Shown here in pieces: positions 29,051-42,000 of a stretch of DNA of 64,000 bases. The notes under the pieces were generated by a model that worked only from the letters and a program-made list of their open reading frames with translations, had not been told where the DNA came from and made no database searches. Position 1 is the first letter of the stretch. The number at the start of each line of letters is the position of its first letter. This DNA comes from Pluralibacter sp. (GTDB lineage: Bacteria > Pseudomonadota > Gammaproteobacteria > Enterobacterales > Enterobacteriaceae): contig NZ_JAFAGS010000049.1 in the NCBI RefSeq assembly GCF_019237635.1, positions 1 through 64,000 of the forward strand. The letters are read 5' to 3'. Both the position numbers and the translations under genes were made by a program.

Positions 29051-29869
29051 TTACAGCTCCTGCAGGAGCTTATCGACAAAGGCTGGCACCACTTCACTGG
29101 CCAGACCGTAGTGCTTCTCTTCAAATTCACTGCCGACCTGGCTTGGCTCCAGGTTCAGCTCCACCGTATGCGCGCCGTGCAGCCTGGCTTCATGAACAAA
29201 CCCGGCGGCGGGATAAACATGGCCCGAGGTGCCGATAGCGATAAAAATATCGGCCATCGCCAGCGCGCTGTAGATGTCGTCCATGCCCAGCGGCATTTCG
29301 CCAAACCAGACCACGTGCGGGCGCAGCGGCGCAGGGAACTGACAGCAGTGGCAGCGGTCATCCGTCGTGACATCCCCCGTCCATTCCAGCACTTGCCCGC
29401 TCCAGGAGCAGCGCACCTTCAGCAACTCGCCGTGCATGTGAATGATGCGCTGATTACCGGCCCGCTCATGCAGGTTATCAATGTTTTGCGTCACCAGCAG
29501 GAAATGGTCACCCAGCGCCGCTTCTAGCCGCGCCAGCGCCTGATGCGCAGGGTTAGGCGCGATCTCCGGTCGCTGGAGCTGGCGACGGCGCTCGTTATAG
29601 AAGGCCTGCACCAGCGCCGGATCGCGGGCAAAGCCCTCCGGCGTTGCCACATCCTCTACCAGATGCTCTTCCCACAGGCCATCCGCCGCGCGGAAGGTAC
29701 GGATCCCGGATTCGGCCGAGATCCCGGCCCCTGTCAGCACGACGACTCTGGGCTTATCGAGCGTCTCCGGCACCCGGTCTCTGAAAAAAATCCGCTGGCG
29801 AAGACGTTCACGCAGCCGACGTTTATTACGGCGAAAACGACTGAGTCGATGTTGGCGGCGCGACAGCAT
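29051..29869 (-). CDS. cobB: NAD-dependent protein deacylase CobB (sirtuin)
   Basis: A 272-residue class III sirtuin that removes acetyl and succinyl groups from lysines using NAD. The NAD motif [32 protein letters not shown], the catalytic His in [16 protein letters not shown], the CHCC zinc pair and [12 protein letters not shown] are intact. The basic N-terminal extension ([20 protein letters not shown]) of the long enterobacterial form is present. I placed the start at that Met; the frame extends upstream into nagK. It is slightly shorter at the C-terminus than the K-12 protein. Confidence 0.96.
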   Translation of the reverse strand: MLSRRQHRLSRFRRNKRRLRERLRQRIFFRDRVPETLDKPRVVVLTGAGISAESGIRTFRAADGLWEEHLVEDVATPEGFARDPALVQAFYNERRRQLQRPEIAPNPAHQALARLEAALGDHFLLVTQNIDNLHERAGNQRIIHMHGELLKVRCSWSGQVLEWTGDVTTDDRCHCCQFPAPLRPHVVWFGEMPLGMDDIYSALAMADIFIAIGTSGHVYPAAGFVHEARLHGAHTVELNLEPSQVGSEFEEKHYGLASEVVPAFVDKLLQEL

Positions 29870-29882
29870 ATTAGCCCCTTTA

Positions 29883-30794
29883 TTAGTCAGTAAGGTGAAG
29901 GAACGCAGCGCCGCGCATTCCTCCGGCATCGCCATGACGCGCTCGCTCAATACGAGGAACGCGCGCGACGGATAACAGATGGCGCGGCAGCCGTCCCGAC
30001 AGCCCGTCGGTTATTGCACTAAAATTAGACAAACCGCCGCCGATCACCACTAAATCCGGATCGACAATGGTCAGGATATTACCCAGGCACACGGCAAGTA
30101 AATCAAGATAGCGTTCAACGTGCTCCCGGGCCTTCGCATCGCCCTGCTCCCAGAGCGCGACTATCTCCGGCGATGACAGGGACTGCTGGTAATAGTGTTC
30201 ATACAACCAGGCGAAACCGCGGCCAGACAGGTAGTTCTCAATACAGCCCAACTGTCCGCAGCCGCAGCGGGTCAGCGGAAAATCACGTCCCACCACCTCC
30301 AGCGCATCGACCGGCAGGCGAATATGGCCAAACTCGCCGGTAATATAGCTATGACCGGTAATCGATTTTCCCTTCAGCACGATACCGCCGCCGACGCCCG
30401 TGCCCAGAATCAGCCCCATCACCAGCGGATAGCGGGTGAACTCGTCATCCCAGGCTTCCGACAGCGCAAAGCAGTTGGCATCGTTATCCAGGCGGACATC
30501 GCGCCCGAGACGGGCGCTGAGGTCGGCGCGCAGCGGTTTGCCGCTGGCGGCAGGAACATTGGCGGCATACAGCGTGCCGTCGGCGGTTTCCGGCATCCCC
30601 GGAATACCAATGCCGACGCTCCCCTGCACGCCGAAGCGTTCATCCGCTTCGCCGACAAGGCCCACGACGGCCTGCAGGAACGATTCGTAGCTGTCGCGCG
30701 GCGTGGGAATACGTTTTTCCCACTGTAAACGCCGTTGCCCATCAAACACGCCCAGGGCAATTTTGCTGCCGCCAATATCAAATCCGTAGTACAT
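29883..30794 (-). CDS. nagK: N-acetyl-D-glucosamine kinase
   Basis: A 303-residue ROK-family kinase that phosphorylates GlcNAc from cell-wall recycling. The ATP motif [13 protein letters not shown] opens the protein; the catalytic Asp is in [14 protein letters not shown], and the ROK zinc site is [17 protein letters not shown]. It lies 13 bases before the cobB start, as in E. coli, and downstream of the lolCDE genes. A role in the same recycling path as nagZ and ldtC-linked wall turnover is known for the family. Confidence 0.96.
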   Translation of the reverse strand: MYYGFDIGGSKIALGVFDGQRRLQWEKRIPTPRDSYESFLQAVVGLVGEADERFGVQGSVGIGIPGMPETADGTLYAANVPAASGKPLRADLSARLGRDVRLDNDANCFALSEAWDDEFTRYPLVMGLILGTGVGGGIVLKGKSITGHSYITGEFGHIRLPVDALEVVGRDFPLTRCGCGQLGCIENYLSGRGFAWLYEHYYQQSLSSPEIVALWEQGDAKAREHVERYLDLLAVCLGNILTIVDPDLVVIGGGLSNFSAITDGLSGRLPRHLLSVARVPRIERARHGDAGGMRGAAFLHLTD

Positions 30795-30840
30795 AACAGT
30801 AATTCCTCTTTACCGGCTGGCACTCAGCCGTGACGATAAA

Positions 30841-32084
30841 TTACTGGCCGCTCAGCACCCTTGCGGGGTCGATACGGCTGGCGCGGCGGGCAGGATACCA
30901 GCTTGCCAGCAGGCTCAACACCAGTGCTGTGACCAGCACATAAATAACATCCAGCCAGTGCAGTTCAGACGGCAGGAAGTCAATAAAATAGATATCACCC
31001 GACAGGAACTGATGACCAATCAGGTGCTCAATACCTTTGATAATCGGGGTTAACTGCAGCGCGCAGATAACGCCAATCACAACGCCGCACAGGCTGCCGA
31101 ACAGCCCGGCCAGCAACCCGTACCAGACAAATATCGCGCGGATGAGGCCATCTTTCGCCCCCAGAGTACGCAGCACCGCGATATCGCCGCTCTTGTCTTT
31201 CACCGCCATCACCAGCGTAGAAACAATATTGAAACAGGCTACGCCTATCACCAGCACCATCGCCAGATACATAATGGCGCGAATCATCTGGATATCACGA
31301 TACATATAACCATAAGTGCCAATCCAGCTTTTGATATAGACGTAGCTGTTGGTCACCTCTCCGGCATCGCGGACCAGCTTATTGGCGTTAAACACGTCGT
31401 TCACTTTGATGGCGATACCGGTCACGCTGCTTCCCATGTCCAGATACTGCTGAGCGTCCGCCATCGGGATCATCGCGAAGCTGTGATCGAGCTGGCCGCT
31501 GAGCTGTAAAATTCCGGCGACATGCAGGCGCACGCGTTTCGGCTGCAGTAGCTGATGCTCTGCGTCAGAGTTCGGAATCATGATAGAGACCCAGTCGCCC
31601 TGTTTAACCTTCAGCGCGTCGGCAACGCCTTTACCCAGAATGATTTGCTGCCTGCCAGCTTTAAAATCGGCCCAGGCGTTGTTCTGCACGTATTTCGGCA
31701 GCGCGCTGAGCTGCATCTCCTCCACCGGATCAACGCCCTTGACCTGAATTGCGCGCAGGTTGCTGCCGCTCTCAATCAGCCCGGTAAAATTGATGTACGG
31801 CGCGGCGGCGGCAATGCCTTTCACCTTCTGCACCTTCGCCAGCGCATCGCGCCAGTTATTCCACGGCTGATTGACCGGCTCAATCTCCCCGTGCGGCACC
31901 ACCGCCAGAATACGGTTATTCAGCTCGCGTTCGAAGCCGTTCATCGCGCTAAGACCGACGATCAGCACCGCGACGCCGAGCGCGATCCCTACAGTCGAGA
32001 TCACAGAAATCAGCGACACCATGCCGCCACGTCGCCGCCCACGGCTAAAACGCAGACCGATCAGCAAAGATAACGGAGAAGCCA

Positions 32085-32088
<4 letters not shown>
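30841..32088 (-). CDS. lolE: Lipoprotein-releasing system permease LolE
   Basis: A 415-residue inner-membrane subunit of LolCDE, which extracts outer-membrane lipoproteins from the inner membrane and passes them to LolA. The N-terminal [20 protein letters not shown] leads into the first membrane helix, a large periplasmic domain follows, then three C-terminal helices around residues 270-400. The start overlaps the lolD stop. LolE and LolC are paralogues that form the heterodimer. Confidence 0.96.
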
Positions 32089-34113
<2,025 letters not shown>

Positions 34114-34152
34114 TTAATAGTGATGTTTTCCTCAACGCTTCACGAATTTATA

Positions 34153-34785
34153 ATGAATCGCACCGTTAACCCCCTGATATTACGCGCTGGCGCCCTGCTG
34201 CTGGCCCTGTTTCTGGTATACACCGGCGTGAGCGCCGCTGAAAAAGTGACCTGGCTGATGGAGGTCACCCCGGTGATCATCCTCGTCCCGCTGCTGCTTT
34301 TCACTACGCAACGCTATCCGCTGACCCCGCTGCTTTATGCGCTGATTTTCTGCCACGCCATTATCCTGATGGTCGGCGGTCAGTATACCTACGCTAAAGT
34401 ACCCATTGGCTTTGACGTGCAGGAATGGTTAAACCTGAGCCGCAACCCGTATGACAAGCTGGGCCACTTCTTCCAGGGACTGGTTCCGGCGCTGGCGGCG
34501 CGTGAAATTCTGCTGCGCGGGGGCATCGTGCAGGGCCGCAAAATGCTGGCATTTCTGGTGTGCTGCGTGGCGCTGGCGATCAGCGCCACCTATGAGCTAA
34601 TCGAGTGGTGGGCCGCGCTGGCGATGGGGCAAGGCGCGGATGATTTCCTCGGCACCCAGGGTGACCCGTGGGATACGCAATCGGATATGTTTTGTGCATT
34701 GCTGGGGGCGTTAACCACGGTGATTGCGCTGGCGCGTCCGCATTGTCGTCAGTTGCGACGTTATGGCGCGCTCCCCGCAGTCTGA
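34153..34785 (+). CDS. yjdF: YjdF-like inner membrane protein (DUF2238)
   Basis: A 210-residue membrane protein of the DUF2238 family, with about six hydrophobic segments and the motif NPYDKLGHFFQGLVPALAAR followed by ATYELIEWW and DFLGTQGDPWDTQSDM, which carry the conserved acidic and His residues of the family. Function unknown. In K-12 yjdF lies beside melB, and it does so here as well, at a different place in the chromosome. The start at MNRTVN fits the family length; upstream Met codons at 34090 and 34123 are possible. Confidence 0.85.
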   Translation: MNRTVNPLILRAGALLLALFLVYTGVSAAEKVTWLMEVTPVIILVPLLLFTTQRYPLTPLLYALIFCHAIILMVGGQYTYAKVPIGFDVQEWLNLSRNPYDKLGHFFQGLVPALAAREILLRGGIVQGRKMLAFLVCCVALAISATYELIEWWAALAMGQGADDFLGTQGDPWDTQSDMFCALLGALTTVIALARPHCRQLRRYGALPAV

Positions 34786-34786
34786 T

Positions 34787-34839
34787 GCCGGATGGCGCTA
34801 ACGCTTATCCGGCCTACAGGCAGGCCGGATAAGCCATCC
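34787..34839. repeat. Pair of inverted REP sequences (BIME)
   Basis: GCCGGATGGCGCTA...TTATCCGGCCTAC is followed by the inverse unit CAGGCCGGATAAGCCATCC. Two REP units in opposite orientation sit between the convergent genes yjdF and melB and could stabilise or end both messages. Confidence 0.85.
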
Positions 34840-34845
34840 ACGAAA

Positions 34846-36267
34846 TTACGCCTTCACGCTACCCTCCGCCCCGAGCGGGATGGCGGGATTTTCCGGCGAA
34901 AAAGCAGGCTGCGGCGCTTTGCGATACTTATCCAGCAGGTGAGTCTGTATCTTACGTAACGTGTCGTCGTTCAGGCGGTAGAAGCGGAAATACAGCACCA
35001 GCGTGACGATGAAAAACAGCACCGGCAGCACGACCATGATGAACTGCATGCCCTGAACGGTTTGCGCGGACTGCGCCACGTTTGGGGTATAGCCAATAAT
35101 CCCGAGCACGACGGCGATAAAAAACGCCGCAAACGCCGAGCCGCCTTTCACCACCATGGTCTGAACAGAGTAGGCAATACTTTCACAGCGGACATTGAGC
35201 TTAAATTCGCCGTAATCGACGGTATCCGCCACCATAATGACCTGCAACACCCAGAACAACGCCGTGCCGACGTTTAAGAACACCCCCGCCAGCACAATCA
35301 GAGGCGCGTTGTGATAACCCGCTAACGCCATCGCAAACAGCCCCGCGCAGCTTAAAACCGGCAGAATCGAAGCGCCAGCCCACAAAATACGCCGCGACAG
35401 GATATTCACCAGACGAGGGAAAAAGACCAGCGTCAGTAAATTCGCCGCCCCGGCATAAGAGAGGTAATACGGGAACAGCGCCGCATCGCCAATCACGTAG
35501 GTAAAATAGTAGATTGCGAAGCCGGTAATAATGTTCGAGGCGATATTGTAAGCCAGCGCCATCCCGAGCAGGCAGGAAAGCTGGTCGTTTTTGTAGATCA
35601 GGGCGACTATTGATTTCAGGGTCAGGCGCGAGGCGTCATCGCTGTCAGAGGAAAAGACCTCATGAACTTTTCGTAGCGTAACAATGGTCGATGCGATAAA
35701 GAAGGCGATCAGCACCAACGTAAACATCTGAAAGCCAAAGCCGCGATCCCCGCCGCCGACAGACTCGACAAACGGTAGCGTGATCCCCGCCGTCACGAAT
35801 CCTGACAGGCTGGCGAAGAAGCGCGGATACGGCACCAGCTGTTCGCGTTCGCGTTTATCGAGGGTAATGGTCGGCACCAGCGACCAGAACGGGATATCCA
35901 TAATGGTGTAGGTCATGCCCCACAGAATGTATGTGACGCAGACAAACACCACCTGCGCAGTGCCTTCAAACAGATGGGCGCTGAACAGCAAAAACAAAAT
36001 CAGCGAATTGGCGAGCGTGCCGATGAGGATCCACGGTTTAAATTTTCCCCACCGGGAGCGGGTAGCGTTGACTATCCATCCCATGATCGGGTCGTTGATC
36101 GCATCCCAGATGCGCGCGACCAGAAAGAGCGTACCAACGAGGCCAACCGACAGCCCCACCACATCGGTGTAGTAATACATCAGGTACATGTAAACGATGC
36201 CGATGGCGAAATCCTTACCAAACGCACCGAATCCGTAACTTAGTTTTGTTGTCAGAGATATGCTCAT
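34846..36267 (-). CDS. melB: Melibiose:cation symporter MelB
   Basis: A 473-residue sugar symporter of the GPH family that takes up melibiose with Na+, Li+ or H+. It has 12 membrane helices; the cation-site acids are in [19 protein letters not shown] and [13 protein letters not shown], and the family signature in [13 protein letters not shown]. The protein is nearly the E. coli MelB sequence. The start at [14 protein letters not shown] gives the E. coli length, although the frame is open to 36354. It follows melA by about 90 bases. Confidence 0.96.
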   Translation of the reverse strand: MSISLTTKLSYGFGAFGKDFAIGIVYMYLMYYYTDVVGLSVGLVGTLFLVARIWDAINDPIMGWIVNATRSRWGKFKPWILIGTLANSLILFLLFSAHLFEGTAQVVFVCVTYILWGMTYTIMDIPFWSLVPTITLDKREREQLVPYPRFFASLSGFVTAGITLPFVESVGGGDRGFGFQMFTLVLIAFFIASTIVTLRKVHEVFSSDSDDASRLTLKSIVALIYKNDQLSCLLGMALAYNIASNIITGFAIYYFTYVIGDAALFPYYLSYAGAANLLTLVFFPRLVNILSRRILWAGASILPVLSCAGLFAMALAGYHNAPLIVLAGVFLNVGTALFWVLQVIMVADTVDYGEFKLNVRCESIAYSVQTMVVKGGSAFAAFFIAVVLGIIGYTPNVAQSAQTVQGMQFIMVVLPVLFFIVTLVLYFRFYRLNDDTLRKIQTHLLDKYRKAPQPAFSPENPAIPLGAEGSVKA

Positions 36268-36355
36268 AGGGTACCCGGTCGCTGTTACCAGCGCCCGCCT
36301 TCTGTAGAGTAATAAGAGGTAACGCGCCGGATACATTGCCCGGCGCAGTATCATA

Positions 36356-37711
36356 TTAGCGGTGTAGCCAGGCTGGCAGCCAGTCGCCGTGGGCGGCGAT
36401 CAGGTCATCCACCAGCGCATAGATCTCCTCGATGCCCAGTACGGCGGCAGTATGCGGGTCCATCATCGCCGCGTGATAAACGCGATCGCGGTTTTCGGTG
36501 AGAATCGCCTCGGTCAGCAACGTCTGTACGTTGATGTTAGTCTGCATCATCGCCGCCAGATGGGCCGGAATCGCCCCGACTTTAGTCGGTTGAATGCCGT
36601 TGGCGTCGACCAGACAGGCCACTTCCACGCAGCTTCCCTGCGGCAGGTTGTCAATCAGGCCGTCGTTGCGCACGTTGCCGTAAATCACGCTGGGTTCGCC
36701 GGTCCAGATGGCGTTCATAATGGTGCTGGCGTACTCTTTAGACGGTTTAATGTCGATACGCTCGTCGACCTTGTACTCCTCCAGCTCTTTATGCCAGTTC
36801 GCCAACTGTTCAACGCAGCGTTTCGGGTACTCATCCAGCGGCACTTTGTAGCGTTCAATCAGATCTTCGCGTCCCGGCTTGATAAACCACGGCGTGTACT
36901 CGGCGAAATGCTCGGACGACTCGGTAACGAAATAGCCCAGCTTTTTGAACATTTCATAACGCACGATGTTCTGGCAGCGCGTATTACCGTGAGTATTCGG
37001 CTTCGGCGCCTGGCCTGCATCGAATGCCGCCAGCAGTTCCGGGTACAGATTCACATAGCTGCCGTCGGCGGTTTTGCGCTCCAACTCGAGATAAAACGCC
37101 ATATGGTTAATCCCGGCGCAACGGTAGCGCAGCAACGCCGGGTCAAGGTCGAGATCGCGCGCCAGCTCTGCCGCCGTCCCCTGCACCGAATGGCATAGGC
37201 CTACCTGCTTAATATGCGGATAGCGGGCGTACATCGCCCAGGTATTCATCGCCATCGGGTTGACGTAGTTGAGCATCGTCGCGTTCGGGCACAGCTCGGT
37301 CATATCCTCGCAAATCCGCCACAGATGCGGGATGGTGCGCAGCGCACGCATAATGCCGCCGGGGCCGAGCGTATCGGCGATGGTCTGTTCCAGGCCGTGT
37401 CGCTTACAGACCTCAAAATCGGTGACGGTACATGGCTCATAGCCGCCAATCTGGAAGGCGACCACCACAAAGTCGGCGCCCTGTAGCGCCGTCCGCTGGT
37501 CGGTATGGCAGGTAATGTAGCCAGAGGCGCCAGCGGAATCCATCAGCTTGCGAACCACACTATTCGACTCTTCAAGCCGCGTTTCGTCGATATCCATCAG
37601 CGCGATATGCGCGGATTTCAGCGCCTCGCGGTGAAAAACGTCGCCGAGGATATTTTTCACAAAAATCGTGGAACCGGCGCCGATAAACGTAATTTTTGGT
37701 GCTGTCATCAT
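36356..37711 (-). CDS. melA: Alpha-galactosidase MelA (GH4)
   Basis: A 451-residue GH4 glycosidase that hydrolyses melibiose to galactose and glucose with NAD and Mn(II). The dinucleotide-binding start [19 protein letters not shown], the metal Cys in [11 protein letters not shown] and the His in [14 protein letters not shown] are all present. It is the first gene of the melAB operon, divergent from melR, with the probable MelR operator between them. Confidence 0.97.
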   Translation of the reverse strand: MMTAPKITFIGAGSTIFVKNILGDVFHREALKSAHIALMDIDETRLEESNSVVRKLMDSAGASGYITCHTDQRTALQGADFVVVAFQIGGYEPCTVTDFEVCKRHGLEQTIADTLGPGGIMRALRTIPHLWRICEDMTELCPNATMLNYVNPMAMNTWAMYARYPHIKQVGLCHSVQGTAAELARDLDLDPALLRYRCAGINHMAFYLELERKTADGSYVNLYPELLAAFDAGQAPKPNTHGNTRCQNIVRYEMFKKLGYFVTESSEHFAEYTPWFIKPGREDLIERYKVPLDEYPKRCVEQLANWHKELEEYKVDERIDIKPSKEYASTIMNAIWTGEPSVIYGNVRNDGLIDNLPQGSCVEVACLVDANGIQPTKVGAIPAHLAAMMQTNINVQTLLTEAILTENRDRVYHAAMMDPHTAAVLGIEEIYALVDDLIAAHGDWLPAWLHR

Positions 37712-37788
37712 GACTCTCCAGAACAGTATTGAACAAGGTCATGGTGGCACGCGACGCGGGGGAAAACCTCCGCCTTCCATGATGAGGA

Positions 37789-37843
37789 TTCCCATAAACT
37801 CAGATCTGCTTACTGAACAGAGAAAGATCTGAGCTTTTGGGAA
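37789..37843. promoter_or_regulatory. Probable MelR operator (large inverted repeat)
   Basis: Two 19-base arms (37789-37807 and 37825-37843) are inverted copies with 17 of 19 matches; the arm core is AGATCTGAG...GGGAA. The centre spacer is 17 bases. It lies between the divergent melA and melR genes, where MelR is known to bind in E. coli to activate melAB and control melR. The identification is by position and symmetry. Confidence 0.75.
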
Positions 37844-37981
37844 TAAATAAGCGAAAAAGTAGAGTATCTGGCCTCTTTTACCGTCTACGCTTAGCCACAA
37901 GCGGAGGATTTTGCGGCCAACTTCCCGGTTTAAAATCCGCCGCTGTGCCATGATTCTGATAATTCAGGAAATGGAGCCACC

Positions 37982-38908
37982 ATGAGCAGCGAGCCGATAT
38001 TCTATCTCCCTCCCGACCCCCATATGTGCAACGGCGACGAAAAACAGACCCGCAGCCCGCTGTCGCTCTATTCTGAATATCAGCGTCTCGACGTTGAGCT
38101 ACGCCCGCCGCACGCGATGCCATCCAGCCACTGGCACGGCCAGGTCGAGGTTAACGTGCCGTTCGACGGCGACGTGGAGTACCTGATTAACAACGAGGTC
38201 GTGCAGATAAAACAGGGCCATATCACGCTGTTCTGGGCCTGTACACCGCATCAGTTGACCCGTCCCGGCAGCTGCAAACAGATGGCGATATTCAACCTGC
38301 CGATGCACCTGTTCCTTTCCTGGCCGCTGGACCGGGAACTGGTCAACCACGTCACCCACGGCATGGTGATAAAATCCCTGGCCACCCAGCAGTTGAGTAC
38401 CTTTGAAGTGCTGCGCTGGCAGCAGGAAATCAGCAGCCCGAACGAGCAAATCCGCCAGTTGGCGATCGATGAAATCTGCCTGATGCTCAAGCGTTTTAGC
38501 CTTTCCGGCTGGCAACCTGTTCTGCTCAATAAAACCTCGCGCACCCACAAAAACAGCGTCTCGCGCCACGCCCAGTTTTACGTCAGCCAGATGCTGGGAT
38601 TTATTGCCGATAACTACGATCAGGCGTTAACCATCAACGATGTGGCCGACCACGTGAAACTCAACGCCAACTACGCGATGGGTATTTTTCAGCGCGTCAT
38701 GCAATTGACGTTAAAACAGTACATTACCACGATGCGCATCAACCACGTCCGGGCGCTGCTGAGCGATACCGATAAAACGATCATCGACGTGGCAATGACC
38801 GCCGGGTTCCGTTCCAGCAGCCGTTTTTACAGCACGTTCGGCAAATTCGTCGGTATGTCGCCGCAGCAGTACCGCAAGCTCAGCCAGCAGAGGCGGCAGA
38901 AAATCTGA
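37982..38908 (+). CDS. melR: AraC-family activator of melibiose genes MelR
   Basis: A 308-residue regulator. An N-terminal sugar-binding cupin (SHWHGQVEVNVPFDGDVEYL, about residues 42-61) is followed by two helix-turn-helix units at about 200-300 (LTINDVADHVKLNANYAMGI and IIDVAMTAGFRSSSRFYSTF). It is close to E. coli MelR but has a slightly different and longer N-terminus. A GGAG site precedes its ATG. It activates melAB in response to melibiose. Confidence 0.95.
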   Translation: MSSEPIFYLPPDPHMCNGDEKQTRSPLSLYSEYQRLDVELRPPHAMPSSHWHGQVEVNVPFDGDVEYLINNEVVQIKQGHITLFWACTPHQLTRPGSCKQMAIFNLPMHLFLSWPLDRELVNHVTHGMVIKSLATQQLSTFEVLRWQQEISSPNEQIRQLAIDEICLMLKRFSLSGWQPVLLNKTSRTHKNSVSRHAQFYVSQMLGFIADNYDQALTINDVADHVKLNANYAMGIFQRVMQLTLKQYITTMRINHVRALLSDTDKTIIDVAMTAGFRSSSRFYSTFGKFVGMSPQQYRKLSQQRRQKI

Positions 38909-39025
38909 CGCAAACGCCCGGTGCATTTTCAGCGGTTGCACTCCCGCCGCCATCACGGATAATAAGTACAGCAAATTTATATTATTACCGTGAAATCACG
39001 GCTTTCTGGAGAACGTGCGTCGACT

Positions 39026-42000
39026 ATGCCTGAACAAGTTCGTTATGCCCTACCGACCAAACCCGGCGAACAGCGCCTGCTCGGCGAACTGACCGGCGCC
39101 GCCTGCGCAACGGAAGTGGCGGAAATCGTCGAACGCCACCGTGGCCCGGTGGTGCTGGTGACGCCAGATATGCAAAATGCCCTGCGCCTGCTTGATGAGG
39201 TAGGGCAGTTTACCGACCAGATGGTGATGAACCTTGCGGACTGGGAAACGCTCCCGTACGACAGCTTCTCCCCACATCAGGAAATTATCTCCTCGCGCCT
39301 GTCGACGCTCTATCAGTTGCCCGCAATGCAGCGCGGCGTGCTGATTGTCCCAGTCAATACGCTGATGCAGCGGGTCTGCCCGCACAGCTACCTGCACGGT
39401 CATGCGTTGGTGATGAAAAAAGGCCAGCAACTGTCCCGGGACGCGCTGCGCGCCCAGCTCGACAGCGCCGGGTATCGTCACGTCGACCAGGTGATGGAGC
39501 ATGGCGAATACGCCACCCGCGGCGCGCTGCTGGACCTCTTCCCGATGGGCAGCGAGCAGCCCTACCGCCTGGATTTCTTCGACGACGAAATCGACAGCCT
39601 GCGCCTGTTTGATGCCGACACCCAGCGAACGCTGGAGGAAGTCGACGCCATCAACCTGCTGCCAGCCCACGAATTTCCGACCGACAAAACCGCCATTGAG
39701 CTGTTCCGCAGCGCATGGCGCGACAAGTTTGACGTCAAACGCGATGCCGAACACATCTATCAGCAGGTCAGTAAAGGCACCCTGCCGACCGGCATCGAAT
39801 ACTGGCAGCCGCTGTTTTTCAGCGAACCGCTGCCAGCCTTGTTCAGCTATTTCCCGGCGAATACGCTGATTGTCACCACCGGCGATACCGAGGCCAGCGC
39901 GGAACGCTTCCAGGCGGACACCCGCGCGCGTTTTGAAAGCCGCGGCGTGGATCCAATGCGTCCGCTGCTGCCGCCGGAGCAGCTGTGGCTTAAGCGCGAT
40001 GAGCTATTAGGCGAACTGAAACACTGGCCGCGCGTGCAGCTCAAAACTGAACAGCTGAGCGACAAGGCAGCTAACGTGAATCTGGGCTACCGGACGCTGC
40101 CGGACGTGGCCGTGCAGGCGCAGCAGAAAGCGCCGCTCGACAGCCTGCGTCGTTTCCTTGAATCATTTGACGGCCCGGTGGTGTTCTCCGTCGAAAGCGA
40201 AGGTCGCCGCGAATCGCTGGGCGAGCTGCTGTCCCGCATTAAGCTCGCGCCAAAGCGCCTCCAGCGTCTCGATGACGCCAGCGGTAACGGCCGCTATCTG
40301 ATGATCGGTGCCGCAGAGCATGGCTATATAGATACCCTGCGCAACCGGGCGCTGATTTGTGAAAGCGATCTGCTGGGCGAACGCGTCGCCCGCCGTCGCC
40401 AGGATACCCGCCGGACAATCAACCCGGATACACTTATCCGCAACCTGGCGGAACTGCACCCGGGCCAGCCGGTGGTGCACCTTGAGCACGGCGTCGGGCG
40501 TTATGCCGGAATGACCACGCTTGAAGCGGGTGGCATCAAAGGCGAGTACCTGATGCTGACCTACGCCAGCGATGCGAAACTGTACGTGCCAGTCTCGTCG
40601 CTGCACCTGATAAGCCGCTACGCGGGCGGCGCTGAAGAGAATGCGCCGCTGCACAAACTCGGCGGTGACGCCTGGGCCCGCGCGCGGCAGAAAGCGGCTG
40701 AGAAGGTTCGCGACGTGGCGGCCGAGCTGCTGGATATTTATGCCCAACGCGCCGCCAAAGAGGGCTATGCCTTTAAACACGATCGTGAACAGTATCAGTT
40801 GTTCTGCGATAGCTTCCCGTTTGAAACAACGCCGGATCAGGCGCAGGCCATTAACGCCGTACTGAGCGATATGTGCCAGCCGCTGGCCATGGACCGACTG
40901 GTGTGCGGCGACGTCGGCTTCGGCAAAACCGAAGTCGCCATGCGCGCCGCCTTCCTCGCAGCGGAAAACAACAAGCAGGTGGCGGTGCTGGTACCGACTA
41001 CCCTGCTCGCCCAGCAGCATTACGACAACTTCCGCGACCGTTTCGCCAACTGGCCGGTACGCATTGAGATGCTGTCGCGCTTTCGCAGCGCCAAAGAGCA
41101 CTCGCAGATTCTTGAGCAGGCAAGCGTTGGCAAAATCGATATTCTTATCGGCACCCATAAGCTGCTGCAAAGCGACGTGAAGTGGAAAGATTTAGGTCTG
41201 CTTATCGTCGATGAAGAACACCGCTTCGGCGTGCGCCACAAAGAGCGCATCAAGGCGATGCGCGCCGACGTCGATATTCTGACACTGACCGCCACGCCTA
41301 TCCCGCGTACCCTGAATATGGCGATGAGCGGTATGCGCGATCTGTCGATTATCGCCACACCACCGGCGCGTCGACTGGCGGTAAAAACCTTCGTACGCGA
41401 ATACGACAGCCTGGTGGTGCGCGAGGCGATGCTGCGTGAAATTCTCCGCGGCGGTCAGGTCTATTATCTGTACAACGACGTCGAAAATATCCAGAAAGCG
41501 GCGGATCGGCTGGCAGAGCTGGTGCCGGAAGCGCGGATCGCCATCGGCCACGGGCAGATGCGCGAGCGCGAGCTGGAACGAGTGATGAACGATTTCCACC
41601 ACCAGCGTTTTAACGTGCTGGTGTGCACCACCATTATCGAAACTGGTATCGATATCCCGACCGCCAATACCATTATCATCGAGCGGGCGGATCACTTCGG
41701 CCTGGCGCAGTTGCACCAGTTGCGCGGACGCGTGGGGCGCTCTCACCACCAGGCCTATGCCTGGCTGCTGACGCCGCACCCGAAAGCGATGACCACCGAT
41801 GCGCAAAAACGTCTTGAAGCCATCGCCTCGCTTGAAGATCTCGGCGCGGGCTTCGCGCTGGCCACCCACGACCTGGAGATCCGTGGCGCGGGCGAACTGC
41901 TTGGCGAGGATCAGAGCGGCCAGATGGAGACTGTCGGCTTTTCGCTGTATATGGAGCTGCTGGAAAACGCCGTCGACGCCCTCAAGGCCGGGCGCGAACC

